Positions 55,038-63,841 of a stretch of 64,000 bases of DNA are shown here, piece by piece. How positions within the stretch are numbered: position 1 is the first letter of the stretch; every line of letters starts with the position of its first letter. The stretch comes from Caballeronia udeis. GTDB lineage: Bacteria; Pseudomonadota; Gammaproteobacteria; Burkholderiales; Burkholderiaceae. The notes beneath the pieces were generated by a model, which saw only the letters and a list, made by a program, of their open reading frames with translations, made no database searches and was not told the origin of the DNA. The position numbers and the translations under genes were made by a program. The stretch is taken from the NCBI RefSeq assembly GCF_001544555.2, contig NZ_FCOK02000014.1, positions 62,001-126,000 of the forward strand, in the 5' to 3' direction.

Positions 55038-55838
55038 TCACTGCGACGTCCACCCGCCATCAATCTGCAGCGCTGCGCCGCGCATTTCATCGGCGCCGTC
55101 CGAGCACAGGAACACCGCCAGCTTGCCGATCTGTTCCGGCGTGACGAATTGTTCCGACGGCTGTTTCTCTCCCAGCAACTTCGAGCGCGCGGCGTCCGGC
55201 GAAATGTTGTCGCGTGTGGCGATATCGTCGATCTGCTTTTGCACCAGCGGCGTCAGCACGAATCCCGGGCAGATCGCATTCACCGTCACGCCGGTGCGCG
55301 CGTTTTCAAGCGCGGCCACCTTCGTCAACCCGACAATGCCGTGCTTCGCCGCCACATAAGCCGATTTCCCCACCGATCCCACCAGCCCATGCGCGGAAGC
55401 CACGTTGATCACGCGGCCCCAGCCGTTGTCGCGCATCTTCGGCAAGGCCACGCGCATGGTATGGAACGCCGAGCTCAGGTTGATCGCGATGATCGCGTCC
55501 CACTTGTCGACGGGGAATGTATCGATGGTTGCAACGTGCTGGATGCCCGCGTTGTTCACGAGCACATCAACGGCGCCGAATTGCTCGATGGCGAAAGCGA
55601 TCATCGCTTCGATCTCGGCGGACTTCGACATATCCGCGCCGTGATGCACAGCCTTCACGCCGTGCTGTTCGATTTGCGCGATGGCGCCCTGGATGACAGT
55701 GGCGTCGCCGAAGCCGTTCAACACGAGATTCGCGCCGGCTTGCGCCAGGGCGGTTGCAATTCCAAGGCCGATGCCGCTCGTCGATCCGGTGACGAGTGCG
55801 GTTTTGCCGGCGAGCGGTGCTGCTGCGGATGAGGTCAT
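55038..55838 (-). CDS. bdhA: 3-hydroxybutyrate dehydrogenase
   Basis: A 266-residue SDR with cofactor motif TGSTSGIG (17-24), NNAG at 95-98, catalytic Ser148, Tyr161 and Lys165, and the 3-hydroxybutyrate-dehydrogenase-specific stretches SAHGLVGSVGKSAYVAAKHG and ICPGFVLTPLVQKQI. It converts D-3-hydroxybutyrate to acetoacetate with NAD. Start at 55838 (MTSSAAAPLAG) gives family length. Together with the upstream GntP permease and the divergent sigma-54 activator it mirrors the Pseudomonas aeruginosa PA2003-PA2005 arrangement. Confidence 0.92.
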   Translation of the reverse strand: MTSSAAAPLAGKTALVTGSTSGIGLGIATALAQAGANLVLNGFGDATVIQGAIAQIEQHGVKAVHHGADMSKSAEIEAMIAFAIEQFGAVDVLVNNAGIQHVATIDTFPVDKWDAIIAINLSSAFHTMRVALPKMRDNGWGRVINVASAHGLVGSVGKSAYVAAKHGIVGLTKVAALENARTGVTVNAICPGFVLTPLVQKQIDDIATRDNISPDAARSKLLGEKQPSEQFVTPEQIGKLAVFLCSDGADEMRGAALQIDGGWTSQ

Positions 55839-55976
55839 GCGGGGAGTCCTGTCGAAGACGAATGGGGAGGGGGTTGCCGGGAAGTTTGCCAGATGCGGAT
55901 GAGGGATGGCGGTTTGCATCGGCGGCTTTTAACGGGAAGCCGCCGATGCAAAAGCAAAACCAAAAACCTGAAAACC

Positions 55977-57377
55977 CTAAACCAGCCCGGTCGTGTAGTA
56001 CACCGCGATCACGAAAAACACCGCCAGCGTCTTGATGATCGTCACGGCGAAGATGTCGCGATACGACTCCCTGTGCGTCAACCCGGTGACGGCCAGCAAC
56101 GTGATCACCGCGCCGTTATGCGGCAGCGTGTCCATGCCACCGCTTGCCATTGCGACCACGCGATGCAGCACGTCCAGCGGAATGTGCGCCGCTTCAGCGC
56201 CCTTGATGAACGTGTCGGACATGGCAGCCAGCGCGATGCTCATGCCGCCCGACGCCGAGCCTGTGATGCCTGCCAGCGAACTCACCGAGACAGCCGCGTT
56301 CACGAGCGGATTCGGGATGCTCTTGAGCGCATCGCTGACCACGATAAACCCGGGCAATGCCGCAATCACGCCGCCGAAACCATACTCCGACGCGGTGTTC
56401 AATGAGGCGAGCAATGCACCGCCGACCGCCGCTTTCGTTCCCACCGCAAAGCGTTCGCGTACGCGTCCGAAAGCCGTCAATACAACCAGCAGGATGCCGA
56501 GCAGCAGCGCCCCCTCCACGGCCCAGATCGCGACAACCGATTTGATTGGCGTGACAACTGGCGCGTGTATGCCCGGCAGCACGTTGGCGGCCACCGAATA
56601 ACTATCGCCGTACCAGACCGGGATCAGCTTGGTCAGCACGAAGTTCGCGACGCCAACCAGCAACAGCGGCGCAACCGCGAGCAGTGGATTCGGCAAATGC
56701 GTGCTTTCCATGCGTTCCGGCTCGTTCACGAGCGACGTGCCGTAGCCTTCACCTGTCGCCATCACTGAACGGCGGCGCCATTCGAGGAACGTCAGCCCGA
56801 CCACGACAATGAACAGTGAGCCGATAGTGCCGAGCCACGGCGCTGCCCAACCGGTCGTCTTGAAGAAGGTCGTCGGGATGATGTTCTGGATCTGCGGCGT
56901 GCCCGGCAGCGAATCCATGGTGAAGGAGAACGCGCCGAGTGCAATGGCGCCGGGCATCAGCCGCTTCGGGATATTGCTCTGCCGGTACATTTCAGCGGCG
57001 AACGGATAAACCGCGAACACGACCACGAACAGCGACACACCGCCATAGGTGAGCAACGCGCACACAGCGACGATCACCGCATTGACTCGTGTCTTGCCGA
57101 TGTATCGAATGGCGGCGGCCACGATGGATTCGGAGAATCCCGACAATTCGACCACTTTGCCGAACACCGCGCCGAGCAGGAACACGGGGAAATACAGCTT
57201 CACGAAACCGACCATCTTCTCCATGAAGATGCCGGAGAACACCGGCGCGACGGCGGCGGGATCGGTTAGCAGCACGGCGCCGAGGGCAGCGAGCGGCGCC
57301 ACCAGGATCACGCTGTATCCGCGATACGCGGCCAGCATGAGAAACGCCAGGGCGGCGAGGACGATGATGAACGACAT
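55977..57377 (-). CDS. GntP-family permease, probable 3-hydroxybutyrate carrier
   Basis: A 466-residue GntP-type permease with about 12 helices (SFIIVLAALAFLMLAAYRGY at the start, FSFTMDSLPGTPQIQNIIPT and SGSASGGMSIALAAMSDTF later). It precedes bdhA by 138 bases on the same strand and carries a sigma-54 promoter upstream. By position it should import 3-hydroxybutyrate, as proposed for PA2004-type permeases. Substrate inferred from context. Confidence 0.88.
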   Translation of the reverse strand: MSFIIVLAALAFLMLAAYRGYSVILVAPLAALGAVLLTDPAAVAPVFSGIFMEKMVGFVKLYFPVFLLGAVFGKVVELSGFSESIVAAAIRYIGKTRVNAVIVAVCALLTYGGVSLFVVVFAVYPFAAEMYRQSNIPKRLMPGAIALGAFSFTMDSLPGTPQIQNIIPTTFFKTTGWAAPWLGTIGSLFIVVVGLTFLEWRRRSVMATGEGYGTSLVNEPERMESTHLPNPLLAVAPLLLVGVANFVLTKLIPVWYGDSYSVAANVLPGIHAPVVTPIKSVVAIWAVEGALLLGILLVVLTAFGRVRERFAVGTKAAVGGALLASLNTASEYGFGGVIAALPGFIVVSDALKSIPNPLVNAAVSVSSLAGITGSASGGMSIALAAMSDTFIKGAEAAHIPLDVLHRVVAMASGGMDTLPHNGAVITLLAVTGLTHRESYRDIFAVTIIKTLAVFFVIAVYYTTGLV

Positions 57378-57448
57378 TAAGTCTCCGTTAGTTAGTTAGT
57401 TGTTGTGTGTCCGGGTCCGGACGGCGCCCGGAATGAGGTGCGCCCTCT

Positions 57449-57464
57449 ATGCAGCAATCATGCC
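57449..57464 (-). promoter_or_regulatory. Sigma-54 (-24/-12) promoter of the 3-hydroxybutyrate operon
   Basis: On the minus strand TGGCATG-ATTG-CTGCA matches the sigma-54 consensus TGGCACG-N4-TTGCW at 10 of 12 positions, with the invariant GG and GC exactly ten bases apart. The -12 element lies about 72 bases upstream of the permease ATG. A sigma-54 activator gene is encoded divergently. Confidence 0.75.
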
Positions 57465-57530
57465 AAAGACCGGGAAGCGTTGCTCAGCAAGGACGTGCGG
57501 TTCAAGTGCGCCTTATGCGCCTTGAATAAT

Positions 57531-57548
57531 GTCTACCGATCGAGACAA
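57531..57548. promoter_or_regulatory. Candidate upstream activator site
   Basis: TGTCT-ACCGATCG-AGACA is an inverted repeat about 70-100 bases upstream of the -24/-12 promoter, the usual distance for an enhancer bound by a sigma-54 activator. It lies between that promoter and the activator gene. Confidence 0.5.
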
Positions 57549-57691
57549 TCCTGTGATGCAAAATTTGGCCGGACGGCCGGTCGCGTAATGTTTTACGCGG
57601 GTTGTACCTCAGTCTTGCTGTATTTCCACGTTTCGAGATACCCTGTCTCCAGATAGAGAAAAACTGGATGAGACAAGAACAAGGGATCGGG

Positions 57692-59137
57692 ATGCACAAC
57701 GACTGGACGCACGTCCCCGTCGATTACAGCGACGTTTTGCGTCGCGCGATGGATTCGCTTTTCAAGACCTTCGAGAATTTCAGCGAAGGCACGTTTATCG
57801 TCGATAAAGATGCGCGGGTCGTCTGGATCAACAAACGCTATGCGGCGCGCTTCGGGTTTTCGGACCCGCAAGAGGCGATCGGCCGTGATTGCGAAGCGGT
57901 GATTCCGAACAGCCTGATGCGCGAGGTCGTGACAACAGGCAAGCCGATCCTGCTCGATCTGCTGGAAACGGATCGTGAGCCGCTGGTCGTCACGCGCCTG
58001 CCGTTGAAGGACGATTTCGGCCAGACGGTCGGTGCGATCGGTTTCGCGCTCTTCGACGAAATGAAGGCGCTCACGCCGCTCTTCTCGCATTACTCGCGCG
58101 TGCAGCAGGAACTCATCGCCACACGGCAATCGCTCGCACAGGCGCGGCGCGCCAAATACACGTTCGCGAGTTTCGTGGGCACGAGCGCCGCGAGCCTCGA
58201 TGTCAAACGCCAGGCCCGGCGCGCGGCGCAAGTTGATTCGCCCGTGCTGCTGTCGGGCGAAACGGGCACGGGCAAGGAATTGCTGGCGCACGCCATTCAT
58301 GGCGCGTCGACGCGCGCCGCGCGGCCGCTCGTGACCGTGAACGTAGCGGCGATTCCGGACACCTTGCTCGAAGTGGAATTTTTCGGTGCGGCGGCGGGTG
58401 CCTACACGGGTGCGGATCGTAAAGGCCGGGTGGGCAAGTTTGAACTGGCCGATGGCGGAACGCTGTTCCTCGATGAAATCGGCGACATGCCGCTCGTGCT
58501 GCAGGGCAAGTTGCTGCGCGTGCTGCAGGAGAAGGAGTTCGAGCCGCTGGGATCGAACCGGATCGTGCGCACGGATGTCCGGATCATTGCAGCCACATCG
58601 GCGGATTTGCCGGCGCTCGCGGCCAGCGGCCGTTTCCGGGCGGACTTGTTTTATCGGCTGAACGTGCTGTCCATTCACGCGCCGCCGTTGCGCGAGCGGG
58701 CGGGGGATATCGAGGCGCTGGTGTACGCCATGCTCGAAGAGCTTTCCGCCGATGCCCGCCCGCGTCACGCCGGCCAGTTCGTGCTCCACGACGACGCTTT
58801 ACGCCTGCTCTGCGCGTATTCGTGGCCCGGCAACGTGCGCGAGTTGCGCAATGTGCTGGAGCGCGCGGTGATGTTATCGGACAGTGAACATATCGATGCC
58901 CGCGCGCTCGGCGCCTTCATGGGCGCAGCGAGCGTGGCGGCGTCGCCGGAGTCCGCAGGCATGACGGAAGACTCCGGCGCGACGTCCTACGCCGAGGCCA
59001 TGGCGGGATTCGAAAAGCGTTTCCTTTCCGAAGCCCTGCGGGCAAGCGGCGGCCGCGTGGCCGAGGCGGCGCAGCGCATTGGCATTGGCCGGGCGACGAT
59101 GTACAAGAAGATCGTTGCACTGGACATAGAAGTTTGA
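57692..59137 (+). CDS. Sigma-54-dependent regulator with PAS domain (HbcR-like)
   Basis: A 481-residue activator. PAS domain at about 20-120 (FENFSEGTFIVDKDARVVWI), AAA+ domain at about 165-395 with Walker A GETGTGKE (189-196) and DEIGDMP, and a Fis-type helix-turn-helix at the end (AEAAQRIGIGRATMYKKI). The sigma-54-contact loop reads GAYTGA (236-241), with Tyr in place of the usual Phe. Start at 57692 is favoured by AAGGGA five bases upstream. Sited divergently from the permease-bdhA operon with its -24/-12 promoter, it should activate 3-hydroxybutyrate use. Confidence 0.9.
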   Translation: MHNDWTHVPVDYSDVLRRAMDSLFKTFENFSEGTFIVDKDARVVWINKRYAARFGFSDPQEAIGRDCEAVIPNSLMREVVTTGKPILLDLLETDREPLVVTRLPLKDDFGQTVGAIGFALFDEMKALTPLFSHYSRVQQELIATRQSLAQARRAKYTFASFVGTSAASLDVKRQARRAAQVDSPVLLSGETGTGKELLAHAIHGASTRAARPLVTVNVAAIPDTLLEVEFFGAAAGAYTGADRKGRVGKFELADGGTLFLDEIGDMPLVLQGKLLRVLQEKEFEPLGSNRIVRTDVRIIAATSADLPALAASGRFRADLFYRLNVLSIHAPPLRERAGDIEALVYAMLEELSADARPRHAGQFVLHDDALRLLCAYSWPGNVRELRNVLERAVMLSDSEHIDARALGAFMGAASVAASPESAGMTEDSGATSYAEAMAGFEKRFLSEALRASGGRVAEAAQRIGIGRATMYKKIVALDIEV

Positions 59138-59153
59138 ACCGTGAGCAAAAAAC

Positions 59154-59402
59154 ATGAGCAAAGACACGAACAAGACGGTGTTGTCCCGTGAGCATGAGGC
59201 GCTTGCCATTGACCAGTTGCAGCGTCTCGCGCAAGAACGCTTCGACGCGCGGCTCGGCCAGTTCGAGGCGAAGGAGTGGCTTGACGAGTTGTCGAAGATC
59301 ATTGGCGCGCATTTCTACAACCAGGCGCTCGCCGATGTAAAAGCAAAAATCGATGCCCGGATGGAAATGATCGACAGCGACATCTGGGGGCTTCAAAAGT
59401 AG
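59154..59402 (+). CDS. DUF2164-family protein
   Basis: An 82-residue protein matching DUF2164: LSREHEALAIDQLQRLAQER, then IIGAHFYNQALADVKAKIDAR. It follows the sigma-54 activator by 16 bases and could be read from the same transcript. Family function unknown. Confidence 0.85.
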   Translation: MSKDTNKTVLSREHEALAIDQLQRLAQERFDARLGQFEAKEWLDELSKIIGAHFYNQALADVKAKIDARMEMIDSDIWGLQK

Positions 59403-59533
59403 CGTGGGACTATGCGCGAAGGTGCCCGGAGCGCGCACGTTCAGCACGATCAGCACGGCCAGGGAGGCAAGCCGAAAGCTCCGCGTGGCATACTCGCGGA
59501 ATCAATAAAAACAGCATTAAAAAGGGGTTCCGG

Positions 59534-59800
59534 ATGAAGATTTCCAGCGTACGAGCATCACGTTTTCTGGCGCTGTTGCCGCTTGCGGCCGCGGTGTCGA
59601 TGTTGTCTGCGTGCGGCAGCGCGCCGCCGCTCTTTTCATCCGATGGCCGCCCGACCAACATGATCACGTGCCCGACCAACGGCGGCTGGAGCAACTGCCA
59701 GGAAAACGCCCGCGCGTTGTGCTCGGGCAGTTACGACGTCCTCGATCAAAGCAGCGACAACGGCCAGAACAACCTGCTGATCGCCTGCAGGGCGAAGTAA
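59534..59800 (+). CDS. Small lipoprotein with four-Cys mature domain
   Basis: An 88-residue protein. Signal sequence MKISSVRASRFLALLPLAAA ends in lipobox LSAC, giving a lipidated Cys27. The mature part NMITCPTNGGWSNCQENARA ... LCSGSYDVLDQ ... IACRAK has four Cys that could pair. Similar small lipoproteins occur widely in Burkholderia; role unknown. Likely held in the envelope. Confidence 0.7.
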   Translation: MKISSVRASRFLALLPLAAAVSMLSACGSAPPLFSSDGRPTNMITCPTNGGWSNCQENARALCSGSYDVLDQSSDNGQNNLLIACRAK

Positions 59801-59826
59801 CGCCGGGCTTTGGTTCGAGCGCCGCT

Positions 59827-60915
59827 CTAACCCGGTGGCGGGGAATCCGGCACCGGGTGCGCGGGCAGGTTGAGCAGCAGGCGGATCAGGTCGACCTGCC
59901 GGTTCGTTGCAGTCTTCTGATAGATCGCCTGCAACTGCTTGCGCACGGTGTCGTGCTGCACGCCGGTCTTCCCGGCTATCTCCTTGGGCGTGCGCCCTTC
60001 CGCGATATGACAGGCCACCCGGCATTCCGCCGGCGTCAGGTCGAACGCGGTCGCGAGCAAATCCGCATCGACAAGAGGCGGTGAATCCGGGTGATAAAAC
60101 GTGATCAGCGCGGCGTGGCCACGGTCTGCCGCGACCGGGTGATAAAACACGTATAGCGCGTCCTGGCTGGCGGATTCCCCGTCGTGCTCTTCCGTCAGCC
60201 GCAGCATTCGATACGCCTTCGTCTCGTCTGCCGCCGCACGGCATTCTTCCAGGATCCGGTTTTGCTGCGCGCCTTGCAGTTCAAGCAAGCCATCAGTGAC
60301 CTGAACCAGCCTGGTCCGCGTAAGCATCTGGGCTGCAGCGTCGTTGAAGTGGAGCACTGTCGCGTTCAGCGCGACGAGCATGGCAGGCTGACGCCATTCG
60401 TCGAGAAAGGGTACGCGGGCGACACGCCCGGAGGTCGCGAAATAACCCGCGTCCTGAAGTTGTGCAGCGCGCGAAAGATGCGGCATCAGGCGATCGAGCC
60501 AAGGCGGTTCCGGCTGGGCGATGGTGTGACTCCCGGATTCAAACTCGCAGACCAGCGTGATCAGCAATTCGCCGGTTTCGAGAATATGCCGGCTTGAAAC
60601 ATGGCCCGGTGCACTTACGTGTCCGAAATCAGTGCCTTTTTGATCCGATTCGAAGCGCGCAAACGATTCAATAGCATCGCGGGCTATTCCCGGAGGGTGA
60701 TCTTCCGGAGCAATCAAATAATTCTTATTTTCTGGACGTCCAAAATTTCCAGAAGGCAATTTAGCAAGCCGCTTATCTCTTACGGTTATCCAGACTGCGC
60801 GAGCGCCAATCAAGCCGGCGATTGCAGCGCATACAGCTTGCCACGCGCGAGGCTGCGTAAGTGTTTCATATATTACGTTGACAGCGTGGTCGTATTGGTT
60901 GCTTTCATAAAGCAT
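59827..60915 (-). CDS. LuxR-family transcriptional regulator
   Basis: A 362-residue regulator. The C-terminal helix-turn-helix (about 292-350) reads FDLTPAECRVACHIAEGRTP, then GVQHDTVRKQLQAIYQKTAT, the LuxR type. The N-terminal 280 residues hold a PAS-like part (about 175-270) of unknown ligand. CAGGAGA lies upstream of the ATG at 60915. Divergent from a small gene at 61195. No autoinducer synthase is in the window. Confidence 0.87.
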   Translation of the reverse strand: MLYESNQYDHAVNVIYETLTQPRAWQAVCAAIAGLIGARAVWITVRDKRLAKLPSGNFGRPENKNYLIAPEDHPPGIARDAIESFARFESDQKGTDFGHVSAPGHVSSRHILETGELLITLVCEFESGSHTIAQPEPPWLDRLMPHLSRAAQLQDAGYFATSGRVARVPFLDEWRQPAMLVALNATVLHFNDAAAQMLTRTRLVQVTDGLLELQGAQQNRILEECRAAADETKAYRMLRLTEEHDGESASQDALYVFYHPVAADRGHAALITFYHPDSPPLVDADLLATAFDLTPAECRVACHIAEGRTPKEIAGKTGVQHDTVRKQLQAIYQKTATNRQVDLIRLLLNLPAHPVPDSPPPG

Positions 60916-61194
60916 CCATTTTTCTCCTGTCTTTTTACTGTCACGCGGACAATTTTCCGACTCGAATCCCGGCTTATTGAATTTTTACCCTACCGCATTT
61001 GCGGAATATACAGCACCTTGCCTATTCGATAGTCTGGACATGGTCGTTCCAGCGCCTGGTACGGCTTGTTCATGCCGTGCGTTGCGCGAACCCAGAGCAT
61101 CCAGGTTGTGACCCCGGAAACGGTTATCCGTTCCGTGTGTTACCTCAAACTCGTTCCATAAAAAGTAAAAATAACATCTACCTTGGAGTGGTGA

Positions 61195-61413
61195 ATGAAT
61201 CATCGGCAAATCGAAACGGATATTCTTCATCTGGAGCAGGTAATCGGCAGAATCTCCGCGGAAGACCGCATCCCGTTGTCGTACTGGCGTAACCGCGTTG
61301 ATTCCATTGCGTCCACTGCACTTGTTCCCGCACAACAATCGCGCATGCAGCGAATCAATGACCGGCTTGAGCAGCTTGAAGCCAGCATCGGATTGAGTTG
61401 TTCGCTGGCTTAA
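61195..61413 (+). CDS. Small helical hypothetical protein
   Basis: A 72-residue protein, MNHRQIETDILHLEQVIGRI onward, predicted all-helical with a Leu-rich C-terminal coil (RMQRINDRLEQLEASIG). TTGGAGTGGTGA supplies a good ribosome site. No family recognised. It is divergent from the LuxR gene, which may regulate it. Confidence 0.6.
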   Translation: MNHRQIETDILHLEQVIGRISAEDRIPLSYWRNRVDSIASTALVPAQQSRMQRINDRLEQLEASIGLSCSLA

Positions 61414-61551
61414 AGTCTGTGTAAGGATTAGAAGTATTGATTTCTCGTTTTGTGTCATGGAGTAACAGCCCGAGGTAAATATTCCCTTGGAGTCACATTT
61501 CCGGCATGTTTAAATGATGCGCTGAGAATATGTGTACAAGAGGGATATTGA

Positions 61552-62775
61552 ATGTCCGACGCGGGATTCAGCGCCACGCGCCTCGAGCGCACTCATACCG
61601 CGATGCAACAGTTCGTCGAAACCGGCGACGTTGCCGGCTGTGTCACGCTGGTCTGGAGGCATGGCGAAATCGCCCGGGTCGGCACGCTGGGGTACCGCGA
61701 CGGCGAAACCCTCGCGCCCATGACGCGCGACACGCTGTTTCGCATTGCTTCCATGACCAAGCCTGTAACGAGCGTCGCCGCGCTGATGCTGGTGGAAGAA
61801 GGCCGCATCGCACTGGATGACCCCGTGTCGCGCTGGTTGCCCGAACTGGCCAATCCCAAGGTCCTCACCGACCCCGCGGCGCCGCTTGACCGTACGGAAC
61901 CCGCCCGTGCTCCCATCACGTTGCTCGATCTGCTCACGCACCGCGCCGGGTTCGCTTATCACTTCACCGCGTTTGGTGCGTTAGCGGACGCCTACGGCAA
62001 TGTCTTCAACGGCGTCGATGCATCGGTGGACCCCGGTGCATGGCTGCAGCGTGCGGCCGAGCTGCCCCTGATGTTCCAGCCCGGCACGCGCTGGCACTAT
62101 GGCATCTCCACCGACATACTTGGCGCGTTGATCCAGCGCATCAGCGGGCAGTCACTCGACGCATTTTTCCGCACGCGTATCTTCGAGCCGTTGGGCATGA
62201 CGGACACGGGCTTTGTGGTGCCGCCCGAGAAACTCGGGCGCTTGTCCGTGGCCTACACCGTCGATCCCGCCACGCGGCAACGCGTGGTGGAAGATCATCC
62301 GGCATCGAGCCGCTTTGCCAAACCCGAGCGCTTCCAAAGCGGCGGCGGCGGGCTTGTTTCCACTGCCGACGACTATCTTCGTTTCGCGCGCCTGCTGCTT
62401 GGCCGAGGCCGTTTGCAAGGCGACGCTAATGAACGCGCGCGTGGTCCGCGTCTGTTGTCGCATCGATCGGTCGACCTGATGCGCACGAATTTCCTGTCGC
62501 GTGATCAGCGCCGCATTCCGGCGTTCGGCCAGATTGTGTGGGCAGGGCAGGGGTTTGGTCTGGGCGTGGCGATCGTGGACGATCCAGCACAACAACGCAC
62601 GCTGGGTTATCGTTCTGCGGGTTCATTTGGCTGGCCCGGCGCGCTCGGCACGAGCTGGTTCGCCGATCCGGTGGAAAACATGATCGGCATCCTGCTGATC
62701 CAGCGACGTAGCGTGGAACCCTTTCCAATGGCCGCCGTGTTCGAGCGCCACCTATATGACGCCATTGACGACTAA
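61552..62775 (+). CDS. Serine hydrolase of the beta-lactamase class C family
   Basis: A 407-residue protein with the SxxK motif S67-M-T-K70, the second motif Y183-G-I-S, and a GSFGWPGALGTSW segment near residue 365 where the third (HxG/KTG-like) motif is expected. There is no signal peptide, so it is cytoplasmic, which argues for an esterase or peptidase-like role rather than antibiotic resistance. The family includes EstB-type carboxylesterases. Monocistronic. Confidence 0.88.
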   Translation: MSDAGFSATRLERTHTAMQQFVETGDVAGCVTLVWRHGEIARVGTLGYRDGETLAPMTRDTLFRIASMTKPVTSVAALMLVEEGRIALDDPVSRWLPELANPKVLTDPAAPLDRTEPARAPITLLDLLTHRAGFAYHFTAFGALADAYGNVFNGVDASVDPGAWLQRAAELPLMFQPGTRWHYGISTDILGALIQRISGQSLDAFFRTRIFEPLGMTDTGFVVPPEKLGRLSVAYTVDPATRQRVVEDHPASSRFAKPERFQSGGGGLVSTADDYLRFARLLLGRGRLQGDANERARGPRLLSHRSVDLMRTNFLSRDQRRIPAFGQIVWAGQGFGLGVAIVDDPAQQRTLGYRSAGSFGWPGALGTSWFADPVENMIGILLIQRRSVEPFPMAAVFERHLYDAIDD

Positions 62776-62854
62776 GCGACAAAAGTAAGAACCGATGGCC
62801 GGCGTTATCACGCCATATCCAATTCGGGCGCATGCCGAACCCAGAGAAGAGCTT

Positions 62855-63148
62855 ATGGCCACCTACAAGCAACTGACCGCACAACTCGAAAAACTGCATA
62901 AGGAAGTTGCGATTGCACAGCAGAAGGAAATCGCGGCTGCAATAGAAGATATCAAGCGCAAGATCACCGAGTACGACCTGACTGCCGAAGAGCTGGGTTT
63001 TACATCCAGACGCGCGAAGGCGGCCAGGAAGACGCCGTTACCGCCGAAGTATCGCAATCCGAAGACAGGTGAAACATGGAGCGGACGTGGACGTCCGCCC
63101 GGCTGGCTGGCAGGGCGTAACAAGGACCGCTTTCTGATTGATGCTTGA
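62855..63148 (+). CDS. H-NS histone family protein
   Basis: A 97-residue H-NS/BpH3-type protein. Residues 1-50 are an oligomerising coiled coil; residues 64-85 form the DNA-binding domain, YRNPKTGETWSGRGRPPGWL, where the loop GRGRPP is the hallmark of the Burkholderia/Bordetella subgroup (compare QGR in E. coli). It silences AT-rich DNA. A replicon-borne copy could dampen the cost of carrying this replicon. Start at 62855 gives the family's usual MATYKQL. Confidence 0.93.
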   Translation: MATYKQLTAQLEKLHKEVAIAQQKEIAAAIEDIKRKITEYDLTAEELGFTSRRAKAARKTPLPPKYRNPKTGETWSGRGRPPGWLAGRNKDRFLIDA

Positions 63149-63159
63149 ACACTTCTTTG

Positions 63160-63187
63160 CGCGTGAGCTTTGAACAAGCTTCACGCG
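63160..63187 (+). terminator. Hairpin after the H-NS gene
   Basis: CGCGTGAGCTT and AAGCTTCACGCG pair with one bulged base around a short loop, 11 bases after the stop codon. No T-run follows, so terminator function is tentative. Confidence 0.5.
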
Positions 63188-63370
63188 TGATGGATTCAAT
63201 GCAGTGTTTCCCGCAGCAACGTTACGTCGTAGCCGAGCTTGTGTGCGCGATTGATCAAGGCCGTGCGTTACTCAGCGGGTGGCGACGGATCGTTTGAATT
63301 TCATGGTGGTCCTCGATGCGTCCAAAGGGTATGCGTCGCTGTAAGAGCAAGCTTTACTCCGCCGCAACGG

Positions 63371-63390
63371 GTCCCGCATAACCTCACCTA
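63371..63390 (+). repeat. Dispersed iteron copy
   Basis: TCCCG-CATAAC-CTCACC-TAT, identical over the first 18 bases to the origin copy at 26295, which lies 37 kb away. Confidence 0.8.
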
Positions 63391-63574
63391 TGGTGCGTTT
63401 GGACTCTCGAAAAGCACTGGCAGCAGGCACTTAAAGCTCACGCAGACCGGTATCAACTGTCTTAACAACAGGTCGCAACTCATTGATAGAGAACACTTTA
63501 ACGTAGAGCGTAGAGCACAACACAAGACTGGCTCACGGCTCTTCATGTGCTTTCTCAACAAGGCCGGATCACCC

Positions 63575-63594
63575 TCCCGTATAACCTCACCTAT
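63575..63594 (+). repeat. Dispersed iteron copy
   Basis: TCCCG-TATAAC-CTCACC-TAT, one base different from the copy at 63371 and in the same orientation, 204 bases further on. A second CTCACCTCAC core follows at about 63602. Confidence 0.8.
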
Positions 63595-63841
63595 AGCGTC
63601 ACTCACCTCACGCTCAAGCAAGCGGAGCGTTGCGCCTGCGCCGCTTGTCACGCAACCGATCGCAACGAAGGTCTCAAAACGATGTACAAGAGAAACCGTG
63701 AAAGCCTTATAAATAAAGGCTCGCAGCGGTATACCTCAAGCACTTCGTGAAGCCCGCTCACGCCTCCAATCTAGTTAGCGATACTTGCAAATAGCCTTAA
63801 GCGTGAGTTTTTGTCTGGTCGTGCAACTCACCTCGCGCAGC

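Noticed and set aside
61552..62775. Antibiotic-resistance beta-lactamase
   Set aside because: SxxK and YxS motifs are present, but there is no signal peptide, so a periplasmic resistance enzyme is unlikely; esterase-type serine hydrolase preferred.
63197..63259. Short minus-strand frame ending LGYDVTLLRETLH that looks like the tail of a protein
   Set aside because: Only about 20 residues are protein-like and the frame closes upstream; too little to call a pseudogene.
63239..63712. 157-codon plus-strand open frame in the right-hand tail
   Set aside because: It runs across two iterons, contains low-confidence composition with no recognisable domain, and has no ribosome site.
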